From: Erysipelotrichaceae bacterium NK3D112
GTDB taxonomy: Bacteria > Bacillota_I > Bacilli_A > Erysipelotrichales > Erysipelotrichaceae
DNA length: 64,000 nucleotides
NCBI GenBank assembly: GCA_000701725.1
Contig: JNJQ01000010.1
Coordinates: 17,482 to 81,481 of the forward strand
Direction of reading: 5' to 3'
Shown: in pieces, positions 52,001 to 59,093 of the stretch
Layout of the letters: every line of letters begins with the position of its first letter
Numbering within the stretch: the stretch's first letter is position 1
Notes under the pieces: generated by a model
The model's database searches: none
The model's input: the letters and a program-made list of their open reading frames with translations, nothing else
Told to the model about the DNA's origin: nothing
Made by a program: the position numbers and the translations under genes

Positions 52001-55000
52001 GTAATAGATTCCGCTCCAATCCCAGAATTCACGCACTGATACATTTTCAATTGGATATGCCGAATCAGCTGTTTTTTCAACAATGATATTCCAGAAGAGT
52101 TTGCTGTTGTCCACATCCCAGTGATCAAACTCTTTTCTCACCTGGGGATCATGTTTAGGCTGCTTCGGGAATTCTACTGTCACATCCGTTTCCGCCGGAT
52201 GACTCTCTACAGTAAATCTGTTCTTCACATGCTGGGTATCCTGGATTCCGGACTCATTTGCTTCATCTTCATTGATGATCTGCGTATCATATTCCACTAT
52301 AATCGGACCGTTTCCGATATCCTGCGGCAGCCTATAGTTGAATACTCTTACATTGGATGCGCTGTTGTATTTTGAATCATCAAAGAAAGTCCACACAACG
52401 CCATCATCTGCCCATTGAGAGGATCCGACAGGCATTGTAAATGTTGTTCCGTCAGCTTTCGTTACAGTGATATTACCGACGAGCTTCTGCAGGTCTGTCA
52501 TCTCATCATAGATGGTAATACCCGCCAGATTTTTATTCACATTGCCGAAGTTCAATTTGTAATGTACGGTTGAACCCATTTCAGCCGTAACCACATCCGA
52601 ACCGTTCTGAGATACTTCCTTTTTTATCGGATACGGCTCAAACACACCGGTACGACTGGTACTGTCCTGCTGATTGCCGCCATAGCCTGTATTCGTGATA
52701 TTGTGTTCACCGTAAAGATCGCTGGCTGTTGCCTGAGCCTGGCTGATAATCTTTGTTTGGTATGTGATCACAACAGGACCGTTGCCGGCATCGGAAGGCA
52801 TATTGAAATTAAACAGTTCAACACGGTTATCACTGTATTGTTCGTCGTCCGTCCATTTGATTGCGCCAGGCGCATAATCACTCAGTTTCATCTGCTGGCC
52901 ATTGCCAATCTGGATCATGATGTCTCCTTGCAGAATCTGCTGATCGCTCATCATGTCACGGATGTTGACACCGGCCATATTGGTATCCGTATCACCGACT
53001 GTAAGCGTATATGTCAGAACAGTTTCGGGATCCCATTTTGCACGATCAGGATTTGCTGAAACAGTTTTATGAACCTCGTAATGCGGTTCTTTTTCATAAG
53101 TAACTGTTGTTGTCTTTGTGTCGCTTGTATTCTGACGGTGTTCCTGTGCAATATTGACCACATTTGTGCTCTCATAAACACCGTTTGCTTTTGCAGTTTC
53201 TGAATCAATCAGTTGTACAGAATAAGTGACTGTTACAGGACCGGTTCCCTGCGTACCATCCGGGAATGTGTAATCAAAGAGCTGCACCATGTTCTTGCTG
53301 TAGCTGTTATCCTTTGACCACGAATTGAACGGAACCTGAACAGACTGGCCGTTTCCATAATTCAAGGTAACTGTGTCCCCCTGCGGTATCACAACATCCG
53401 TCATATAGTCGGAAATATGGAAGCCGGATAACTGGGTTTTGTCATTTCCGTATGTGACTGTGTATATGACAGTGTCGCCGGGCTGATTATTTTCTGAACT
53501 GATTGTCTTAGTGACAGGGATCGGTTCACGCGGCTTGTCAATCTCAATGCTTGTTTTTCCGCCCGGAACGGTTTTATCTCCGTTCACTGTCCAGTCCGCT
53601 TTATTCGTCTCAGTTGTTTTGTCAGCTGTCATGGCTTTCAGCTGTGCTTCCGTTACTGTCGTTTCATAAGTTACCTGATAAGTTCCTTTTGCAACACCTT
53701 CTGTGCCAAGAGCAGCAGCCACATCAAAGCTGAAATTCTGACCGCTTTGCTCAATCGAAACCGCGGTGCCGTTAATTCTGACACTGGCCGCATCCAGAGT
53801 CTGCAGGCCGCTTAATGTATCATTGAATCTCAATGAATCAAGATCTGTATTGATGTTGATATTTGCAGTGTAATGAAGTGTATAGCTGCCGTCACTGTTC
53901 TGTGTTGAATAGACAGACTTTTTTCCTTCTTCCACCTGCTTCTTGTAATGAATCGGAATGACATCCGTTGTTCCGGGAAATCTATAAGTATATTCATCCT
54001 GATCGCCGAGTTCTGTCTCGTTGGTTTCCGCAGTCAGATCGAAGTATCCTGTGAAGGAGGTTTTTCCGTCAAAATATGAAGGATCCGTAAAGTTGAGGAT
54101 GACTTTTCCATTTACAACTGAATATGTTCCAAGCCGCCTCGTCCCAACCGAAATAACACCGCTCGTTGAAGGATTGATCTCCAATGGAGCCTCGTTGATC
54201 ACACTGCTTAAATCGTAAACGAGCTGGAAGTTACCATTGTAGGCATCGATCGCTCTGACCACATCTTCCTTAATCGAATATGTGAAATGCAGCTGGAATT
54301 TGGCATCACGGTCCTGTTCGTTCTGTGTCACAGATGAGCTGGTTGATACATGCAGACTGTTTGTGTTTGCCGGATCCGCGAGATCCCATACCCCCTGACC
54401 ATCCGTTACATGCACAGTGAAAATCTGACCGTCTTTCATTGTGATTGTCAGTGTTTCTTCTGTATCAAACGGTTTCAGCGATTCAAGGATCCAGTCTTCT
54501 TTTCCGATCAATCCAAGCACCGGAGTCTGATGCGTGATGTTCAGAAGATCCGGATCTGTGAATTCGACATTTTCAATATTGGAGATGAATTCGGAAACTT
54601 CATTTTCATCTGTAACTCCAAGTTTTACAAGCAGACCTGAAAGAGGCACGGACTGTCCGCCTTTCATACTGCAGTAATAGGTTTCCCCGTTGACTTCATA
54701 TTCAAAGTCCACGGTATAAGTGAGTACATAAACCGAAAAATGGTCTGTATCAAAAGTCAGCTGCTCTGCGTTGGTTCCTTCCGCCACCAGTGAGCCCGCA
54801 CCCTCCTCATCAATATGGACAACCGATGATTCTTTTGCAGTATAGACCGGATCGGAACTCATGGTCACTGTAATCGGTCTGGAAGGCTGCACTTCCTCAC
54901 CGTCGCACGTGAAGGTGATGTCGACTGCCTTGACGGCCACAATCTGTTTGTCTTCCACGGTTTCTTCAACCGTACTGAGGACTTCTGCATCCTCTACTTC

Positions 55001-55912
55001 TTTAACAGACATGACTGTCCCCTCAGGGAATGCGTCTTTGTCCGCAATCACGGTCACGCTGACCGATGTATCATGATTTTCAAATAAAACAGTTGCCTCT
55101 TCATGAATTTCCGGTTCTTCCGCCAAAACCTGTTCCGGCTCTTCAGGAACCTGTTCATTAACTTCGGATGATTCAGCTGTTTCCGCCTCTGCAGAAGCAG
55201 CTTCTTCCTTCGGCTTTGCATAGCAATTGTCTGTATGTGTATGTTCTTCTTTGCCGCAGGTCAGAATCTTTTCCACAGAGTCAAAGCATTCCGACGTATG
55301 CTGATGGGAAACCGCTTCGGGTTTATCGCATGTTAAAACCCTGTTCCCGTTTTCATCAGTTTCATAACAGTTATCATCATGTTTGTGTTCAGTGATTTCA
55401 CGCCTACCGCAGATGATGTTTCCTTCCGCGTCATAGCACGAATCAGTATGGATGTGTTCTGCCGTCTCATCCAGAGTGCAGATCAGATTCCCGTCTTTGT
55501 CATAGCAGTTATCGTCATGATGATGGATGACCGCGTATTCGTCTTTATTGCAGATAAGCGATCTGTTCAATGTATAGCATTCATCTGAATGGATATGTTC
55601 TTCACTTTCTTCAAGATCACATGTCAGAATCCATTCTTCCTGATAGCAGGAATCTTCATGGAGATGATGCTTTCCCGCATATTCGCAATTGATGGATGCT
55701 GGTTTGAGTGTATAGCACTCATCAGTATGTTCATGTTCTTCCTGATCACAGACCAATTCGCCGGTAACAGCGATTGCCGGCATACTCATCATCAGGTTTG
55801 TGGCCAGAGAAACAACTAAAGCAAGACAGAGAATGATCAAAGCGCGGACCTTCCTGTCTTGCCTGTCTTTTGAATATTTGTCGTATTTTCTGTAGTACTG
55901 TTGTCGGTTCAT
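49007..55912 (-). CDS. Giant LPXTG pilus-tip adhesin with N-terminal Cys/His repeats
   Basis: A 2301-residue surface protein. Residues 23-48 are the signal helix. Residues 55-231 hold eight tandem Cys/His units of the form C-x3-E...H-x-H-x3-C-[YF]. About 240-275 is an acidic linker and 275-410 a beta domain found in Firmicute surface proteins. From about 430 to 1500 come repeated fimbrial isopeptide-type domains; at least three share a GNGQ/GNGP...VTYxxQ(I/L)I pattern of about 130 residues. About 1840-2240 are three Cna B-type domains. LPESG at 2262-2266, a helix and a charged tail anchor it. It follows the signal peptidase gene and precedes the major pilin, the usual place for a tip adhesin. 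Its ligand is unknown. Confidence 0.93.
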   Translation of the reverse strand: MNRQQYYRKYDKYSKDRQDRKVRALIILCLALVVSLATNLMMSMPAIAVTGELVCDQEEHEHTDECYTLKPASINCEYAGKHHLHEDSCYQEEWILTCDLEESEEHIHSDECYTLNRSLICNKDEYAVIHHHDDNCYDKDGNLICTLDETAEHIHTDSCYDAEGNIICGRREITEHKHDDNCYETDENGNRVLTCDKPEAVSHQHTSECFDSVEKILTCGKEEHTHTDNCYAKPKEEAASAEAETAESSEVNEQVPEEPEQVLAEEPEIHEEATVLFENHDTSVSVTVIADKDAFPEGTVMSVKEVEDAEVLSTVEETVEDKQIVAVKAVDITFTCDGEEVQPSRPITVTMSSDPVYTAKESSVVHIDEEGAGSLVAEGTNAEQLTFDTDHFSVYVLTYTVDFEYEVNGETYYCSMKGGQSVPLSGLLVKLGVTDENEVSEFISNIENVEFTDPDLLNITHQTPVLGLIGKEDWILESLKPFDTEETLTITMKDGQIFTVHVTDGQGVWDLADPANTNSLHVSTSSSVTQNEQDRDAKFQLHFTYSIKEDVVRAIDAYNGNFQLVYDLSSVINEAPLEINPSTSGVISVGTRRLGTYSVVNGKVILNFTDPSYFDGKTSFTGYFDLTAETNETELGDQDEYTYRFPGTTDVIPIHYKKQVEEGKKSVYSTQNSDGSYTLHYTANININTDLDSLRFNDTLSGLQTLDAASVRINGTAVSIEQSGQNFSFDVAAALGTEGVAKGTYQVTYETTVTEAQLKAMTADKTTETNKADWTVNGDKTVPGGKTSIEIDKPREPIPVTKTISSENNQPGDTVIYTVTYGNDKTQLSGFHISDYMTDVVIPQGDTVTLNYGNGQSVQVPFNSWSKDNSYSKNMVQLFDYTFPDGTQGTGPVTVTYSVQLIDSETAKANGVYESTNVVNIAQEHRQNTSDTKTTTVTYEKEPHYEVHKTVSANPDRAKWDPETVLTYTLTVGDTDTNMAGVNIRDMMSDQQILQGDIMIQIGNGQQMKLSDYAPGAIKWTDDEQYSDNRVELFNFNMPSDAGNGPVVITYQTKIISQAQATASDLYGEHNITNTGYGGNQQDSTSRTGVFEPYPIKKEVSQNGSDVVTAEMGSTVHYKLNFGNVNKNLAGITIYDEMTDLQKLVGNITVTKADGTTFTMPVGSSQWADDGVVWTFFDDSKYNSASNVRVFNYRLPQDIGNGPIIVEYDTQIINEDEANESGIQDTQHVKNRFTVESHPAETDVTVEFPKQPKHDPQVRKEFDHWDVDNSKLFWNIIVEKTADSAYPIENVSVREFWDWSGIYYESQKQGVNYTKVEDGKNFDIANAVVTTDDGTVLTPGRDYFVDKKQVKFTFPVLHERVHINLAFNSPIKIIDGHKMQNTVRLNDEQPVSAEAKYENPEIDLIKNGSYDENTRILEWKVLLNPTKKEFTDSDPVRVLFEDQIPQGLTLLNSETKTAENPSLKVDFPDRGYSHTVNVSVDKATNKIGPVDIAAHNAWGNQEFGLNQHTITVTYYTKLSDEEWDRITSSASGSETFENHVSITAGDGDKFEATDKVTVTSKDYLTKSDDTRDVGGFVVDSDGNRSKNITYSIQINPKGHKINSGNPLTLTDYIDTNMDLDTSSVQIHEVDSSDNPVAGQDPDVSISYNDDSRLLAIRNIPDQKHYILTYVCIARAQGQDTFTNTATLIGGGSHSSTVTEQHNIQSNDAGVKVEGIEMSLHKIDENQINRDLSNAEFQLYECKLKIGDMTLEEQYPQKYWDDLLEKMNRISAGNGTETEINDVKEQFKIIEYVPVGNPAVTGVNGTTQFTSLSEHKLYAWKEIKEPENYTGNTDYHYFVGYQHIDVNSAELPQSLLSEEEQLNRKHAAWALDDAAQFANGIKVASMSNLTMWTVTNVELEYTSISATKEWEGDSDNLFDTRPKDGIRLQLWKINADGTRETVGGPVAINADEHGNWPSYIWNRLPANDADGNKIRYTVVEERVDDYTTSYSDEGEGVTSGTITVTNKMIPKNTSIAVKKVFADELNQYPSQIMVDLMVIRTDREGNSSEPEIYATAALTESDDWKYVFSNLPTKEVIDGKPYYLTYTVNEQMSGLEQYKFTVTYSDNQEGVIEAPEDNPLIITNSVTKFSFSKIWQNAQNGDTTEWPAGQRITVTLHRKTDTKTDSWHAEYVIADTDLEADKVIHSQTQGMPDLKVTDPEHFSFEISNLDPADSRGNAYTYYISEARVSGFKQPVYTRDSKGSDEGAYNGGFIVNTPDEAYELPESGGPGIHLYTGAGILLLIGTLLLYINKKKHESEADTS
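55220..55750 (-). repeat. Eight tandem Cys/His coding repeats in the tip adhesin
   Basis: The units span residues 55-231 and end in EHEHTDECY, HHLHEDSCY, EHIHSDECY, HHHDDNCY, EHIHTDSCY, EHKHDDNCY, SHQHTSECF and EHTHTDNCY. Each has one Cys about 7-14 residues before the H-x-H pair and one Cys four residues after it, so each could offer a C2H2 metal site or a disulfide. Confidence 0.9.
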
Positions 55913-55924
55913 TAAACTTGCTTC

Positions 55925-56509
55925 CTAATGGCTTCCGGGCGGCCAGATGCGGAATATAAGCTTTCCTGCAATCTGCTCCTCCGCTACACACCCGATGAGA
56001 CTGTTCCGTGAATCCATCGATACCGATCTGTGATCCCCCATCACAAATATCTTTCCTTCCGGTACCTGGTAAGGAAGACGGATATTGCAATCACCCAGAC
56101 TTCTTTCCTTCACGTAGGCATCTTCATCAAGTTGTACGGAATTGACATAGACATTGCCATCATCATCTATATCAACCCACTCCCCAGAAAGCGCGATAAC
56201 ACGCTTTACAAGTATGCGGTTGTTGTAATAGAACGCGATCAGATCCTTGTGATCGAATTCAGTTGTTTTAAGTGCGGCTACGATATCTCCTTCTTCAAGG
56301 GTCGGAGCCATCGATGTGCCATAGATTCTGAATACAGGCAGTACCATTGATGAAATCAATACAGCAACGGCAGCGACTGTAATCAGAATAAATACGGTAC
56401 TTCTGATTGTACTGAAATATTTTTTCCTATACCTGAGCCGCTTCAGTTCTTTTTCAAGCTGAGCGGATGTCGGATAATCTCCCTGGGAAATCCTGCTTTT
56501 CTTTCTCAT
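55925..56509 (-). CDS. lepB: Signal peptidase I of the pilus locus
   Basis: A 194-residue type I signal peptidase. One membrane helix (35-58) precedes the catalytic part. Ser66 in YGTSMAPT and Lys102 in LVKRVIAL are the Ser/Lys pair, and FVMGDHRSVSMDSR is the conserved C-terminal box. It would cleave pilin or adhesin precursors outside the membrane. It is the first gene of the pilus operon, 12 bases before the adhesin gene, as in several Gram-positive pilus loci. Confidence 0.94.
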   Translation of the reverse strand: MRKKSRISQGDYPTSAQLEKELKRLRYRKKYFSTIRSTVFILITVAAVAVLISSMVLPVFRIYGTSMAPTLEEGDIVAALKTTEFDHKDLIAFYYNNRILVKRVIALSGEWVDIDDDGNVYVNSVQLDEDAYVKERSLGDCNIRLPYQVPEGKIFVMGDHRSVSMDSRNSLIGCVAEEQIAGKLIFRIWPPGSH

Positions 56510-56862
56510 CTGGCTCTTTCAGGTCCTTCCGATCTCTTCAGCTTTTCTTCATTCATCCTTCCCTGACCTCAGGCTCAGAACATGAATCAGGGGATGAACC
56601 AGTAAATTCAAACGGATTGATCCGGACCGCAGCCGATTCTGCATATCATGCAGTTCGGGAAAGCGCTGTTTCTTTCAGCAGCAGTTTCTTCACGCTCAGT
56701 CCGCTTGCCGGAGAAGGAAGATCTTACACAAATCATCAAACAGGTTTGGCGAAATCGGATATATCCGTATTCCGGAGACCGGAACTCGTCAAAACTGCGC
56801 AGCAAAGATTCCCGTCAGTTTTTTACATAATTCTCGGATCATCTATCTTTGTCGCTTATTTG

Positions 56863-56891
56863 ATTATATAACAACCAGGCAGTCCTGGATA
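56863..56891 (-). promoter_or_regulatory. Possible pilus operon promoter with internal palindrome
   Basis: Minus-strand TATAAT (56863-56868) lies 17 bases from a weak -35 TATCCA (56886-56891). The palindrome CCAGG-CAGT-CCTGG (56875-56888) fills the spacer and could be an operator. Confidence 0.45.
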
Positions 56892-56960
56892 TAAAATAAT
56901 GGATATATTCACCTAAACTGATGACTATTTTGGTGCCCAGAGTGTCAATCATGCGATTCT

Positions 56961-56983
56961 CCGGCAGAGATTGCCGGTTTTTT
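56961..56983 (+). terminator. Plus-strand terminator without an assigned gene
   Basis: CCGGCA (56961-56966) and TGCCGG (56972-56977) with GAGAT loop, then TTTTTT. No plus-strand gene precedes it, so it may end an antisense or small RNA. Confidence 0.6.
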
Positions 56984-57035
56984 CCTTAGATCCGTAAACA
57001 AAAAGAAGGAATTCATGTCATACCGGATATGAGGT

Positions 57036-57386
57036 TCAATACCTTCCCAGCTTTTCCGCCAGTTTTTCTTTCATCTCAAGAACTTCCTGCAGTTCACGCT
57101 GTCTGCGTACTTCCAGTACTTTGATATTGCAGATGTATTCATTCGCTGCCCTCTGAACCTTTTCAAAAACGCCGTTCATCTCTAAAGCCGCATCTGCTAT
57201 ATTCCCCGCTTTACCAAGACGATACCATTTGGAATCAAGCTGTTTTTTAGTTTCGGCCAGCTCTGATTTCAGCTTTTCATTCTCTTTCGTCACTTCGCTA
57301 AGCAGCTCGATGAGTTCCTGGCGGCTCAGTTTTCTTAATTCTTTATCTTCCATATATGTAAATTTTGATTTGTGGTTTTTTGCCAC
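57036..57386 (-). CDS. Coiled-coil protein of unknown function
   Basis: A 116-residue soluble protein. ELRKLSRQELIELLSEVTKE then KLKSELAETKKQLDSKWYRL is a coiled coil; AGNIADAALEMNGVFEKVQR is a conserved-looking segment, and the tail is helical and charged. Similar short proteins occur near envelope or secretion genes in Firmicutes, but no function is known to me. The start could be GTG 57386, with GAGG only 3 bases before it, or ATG 57353, which has no clear ribosome site. Confidence 0.65.
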   Translation of the reverse strand: MAKNHKSKFTYMEDKELRKLSRQELIELLSEVTKENEKLKSELAETKKQLDSKWYRLGKAGNIADAALEMNGVFEKVQRAANEYICNIKVLEVRRQRELQEVLEMKEKLAEKLGRY

Positions 57387-57609
57387 TATCCTCTATTCTA
57401 GCACAGAACTCAGAAGATTGATAATCCGATATTCTCTGTTCACCCATTCAGTCATGTACTATCTTTCACTGTTACAGCAGACTCCGGTTTACCGGATTTT
57501 ACTTTCGGGATAGTTACTGCACAAGTTATTAATCTTGCCGGTTGATGAAAATACTTTGATTCCAAGCAGAACCCGAAGTCTTTCAGTTTTTAAACATTAT
57601 TTGTGCCGG

Positions 57610-58440
57610 TCAGATTCTGATTTCCGCAATGTGTTTTGCCTTCCGCATTGCATACAGCGGCTCCTGCATATAATTATCACCGAAGCATCTTCTCAGATAT
57701 GCATCATAATTATTCGGAACCGGAAGATATGTATCTTCAAATCTGACATAACGGACCGGGAACAATTCCTCTTTTGTGTAATGATACGGCGGGAAGAAAC
57801 CGTTCCACATCCAGGTCAGATCCAGACCGTAGTATTCAGAATGTTCCTGTCTTGCAAGTTTGGAATACCGATCCGCATTTTTCAGAAACTGCTTTTTGAC
57901 GGCAACCGGATTGATATGGAACACATTGTCGAGAATGATTTCCTCGAGTGTGAGCGCATAATTGAACAGCTTGTATTGTAAACCTGTATGTCTGTGCAGA
58001 CTGACATTGTCATAAATCAGCACATCCACAAAGAGGCCGTCGCTGCCGTCATAACCGGTGCAGCGGTTGGAAAGAAGCACATTCTTTTCTCTGATATATG
58101 TTCCCTTCATGCGGATCTTCGCACCGGGAATCAATACGTTATATCTTTCATCATTTTCAAAACACTGAATGATATATTTTTCCGGCAGATCTTTTTCCAG
58201 TGCTTCAAGGAATCTTCCGAAATCCTCTTTCAGGATTCCGATATCCGCATCGTCATCCCATGGTATGAAGCCATGATGGCGGATTGCGCCAAGAGCCGTT
58301 CCCGAATCGAGAAAATACGGAATGCTGTTTTTCCGCATCACTTCATCAATATCTTTTAACATGCTCAGCAGGTATTCCTGAACGTCTCTGACTGTAATGA
58401 CTGAGCCGTCCGGAAAAGTTGCTATTTCATAATCGGCCAT
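57610..58440 (-). CDS. LicD family nucleotidyl/phosphotransferase-like protein
   Basis: A 276-residue protein with the LicD signature: PYFLDSGTALGAIRHHGFIPWDDDADI near 35-60, where the paired Asp residues bind metal. LicD proteins transfer phosphocholine or similar groups to surface glycans, or decorate teichoic acid. I prefer ATG 58440; the frame stays open to 58566 with 42 further residues that do not resemble the family. No choline uptake genes are adjacent. It may modify surface polymers near the pilus locus. Confidence 0.88.
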   Translation of the reverse strand: MADYEIATFPDGSVITVRDVQEYLLSMLKDIDEVMRKNSIPYFLDSGTALGAIRHHGFIPWDDDADIGILKEDFGRFLEALEKDLPEKYIIQCFENDERYNVLIPGAKIRMKGTYIREKNVLLSNRCTGYDGSDGLFVDVLIYDNVSLHRHTGLQYKLFNYALTLEEIILDNVFHINPVAVKKQFLKNADRYSKLARQEHSEYYGLDLTWMWNGFFPPYHYTKEELFPVRYVRFEDTYLPVPNNYDAYLRRCFGDNYMQEPLYAMRKAKHIAEIRI

Positions 58441-58663
58441 ATTAACCTGTAAAAACCTCTTGCAGTCTAAGGCGCACAGCGGAAGATTGTTATTGTCCGC
58501 CGTAAATGCCATAAATACTTTTCTGCCGGCTATCTTATTCATCATCTGATCCGCAGCCGCAGACATTTCATCTTATGCACGGTTTACTGATCATGTCATC
58601 CGCTTCACTGTTCCGGACAATCTGATGAAACGTGCAGGAAGATTTGCTTCTTCAGATCCTTTA

Positions 58664-58716
58664 TTGACAGACAAGACTACAGCTTGTAGTATAGAATTAG
58701 ACTACACGATGTAGTC
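58664..58716 (+). promoter_or_regulatory. Promoter and twin BlaI-type operators
   Basis: TTGACA (58664-58669) and TAGTAT (58687-58692) have a 17-base spacer. The palindromes ACTACA-GCT-TGTAGT (58676-58690) and GACTACA-CGA-TGTAGTC (58700-58716) overlap the -10 region and the likely start site. They match the TACA/TGTA form of BlaI/MecI operators and should mediate autorepression. Confidence 0.9.
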
Positions 58717-58730
58717 TCGGAGGTGCTGTC

Positions 58731-59093
58731 ATGGAAATTCAGCTTGGTGCAGTTGAAAGCAGATTTGCGGATATGATCTGGGAAAATGAACCGGTCACGA
58801 CTTCGCAGCTTGTAAAGCTGGCTGAAGATGCCTTCAGCTGGAAAAGAACGACCACGCATACAGTGATCAAAAGACTTTGCGAAAAAGGATTGTTTGTCAA
58901 TAACAAAGGAGTGGTGACATCTTTGATTTCCAGAGACACACTGTATGCGATGCAAAGCAGAAAATATGTAGATGATTCTTTTGCGGGATCTCTTCCGGCA
59001 TTTTTCGCCGCCTTCACAAACGGCAGAACCCTGAGCGTGGAAGAAGCGGAAGAAATCCGGAAAATGATCGATCAGGCGGTGGAACATGGCTGA
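58731..59093 (+). CDS. BlaI/MecI-family repressor
   Basis: A 120-residue winged-helix regulator: LGAVESRFADMIWENEPVTT, then TTHTVIKRLCEKGLF as recognition helix and wing, and a C-terminal dimerisation region. It is inactivated in family members by signals from a partner M56 protease, whose gene overlaps it by 8 bases. CGGAGG lies 8 bases before the ATG. Twin operators in its promoter indicate autorepression of the pair. Confidence 0.93.
   Translation: MEIQLGAVESRFADMIWENEPVTTSQLVKLAEDAFSWKRTTTHTVIKRLCEKGLFVNNKGVVTSLISRDTLYAMQSRKYVDDSFAGSLPAFFAAFTNGRTLSVEEAEEIRKMIDQAVEHG

Larger units (their letters stand above)
56510..57035. other. Intergenic region: long leader of the pilus operon
   Basis: No supported gene lies in these 526 bases. 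A possible minus-strand promoter at 56863-56891 would give a leader of about 345 bases before the signal peptidase gene. An unpaired plus-strand terminator lies at 56961-56983. The 134-residue plus frame here overlaps the signal peptidase gene and looks non-coding. Confidence 0.5.

Noticed and set aside
56467..56871. A 134-residue plus-strand reading frame upstream of the pilus operon
   Set aside because: It overlaps the signal peptidase start in antisense, is rich in Ser/Phe with no domain pattern, and lacks a good ribosome site.
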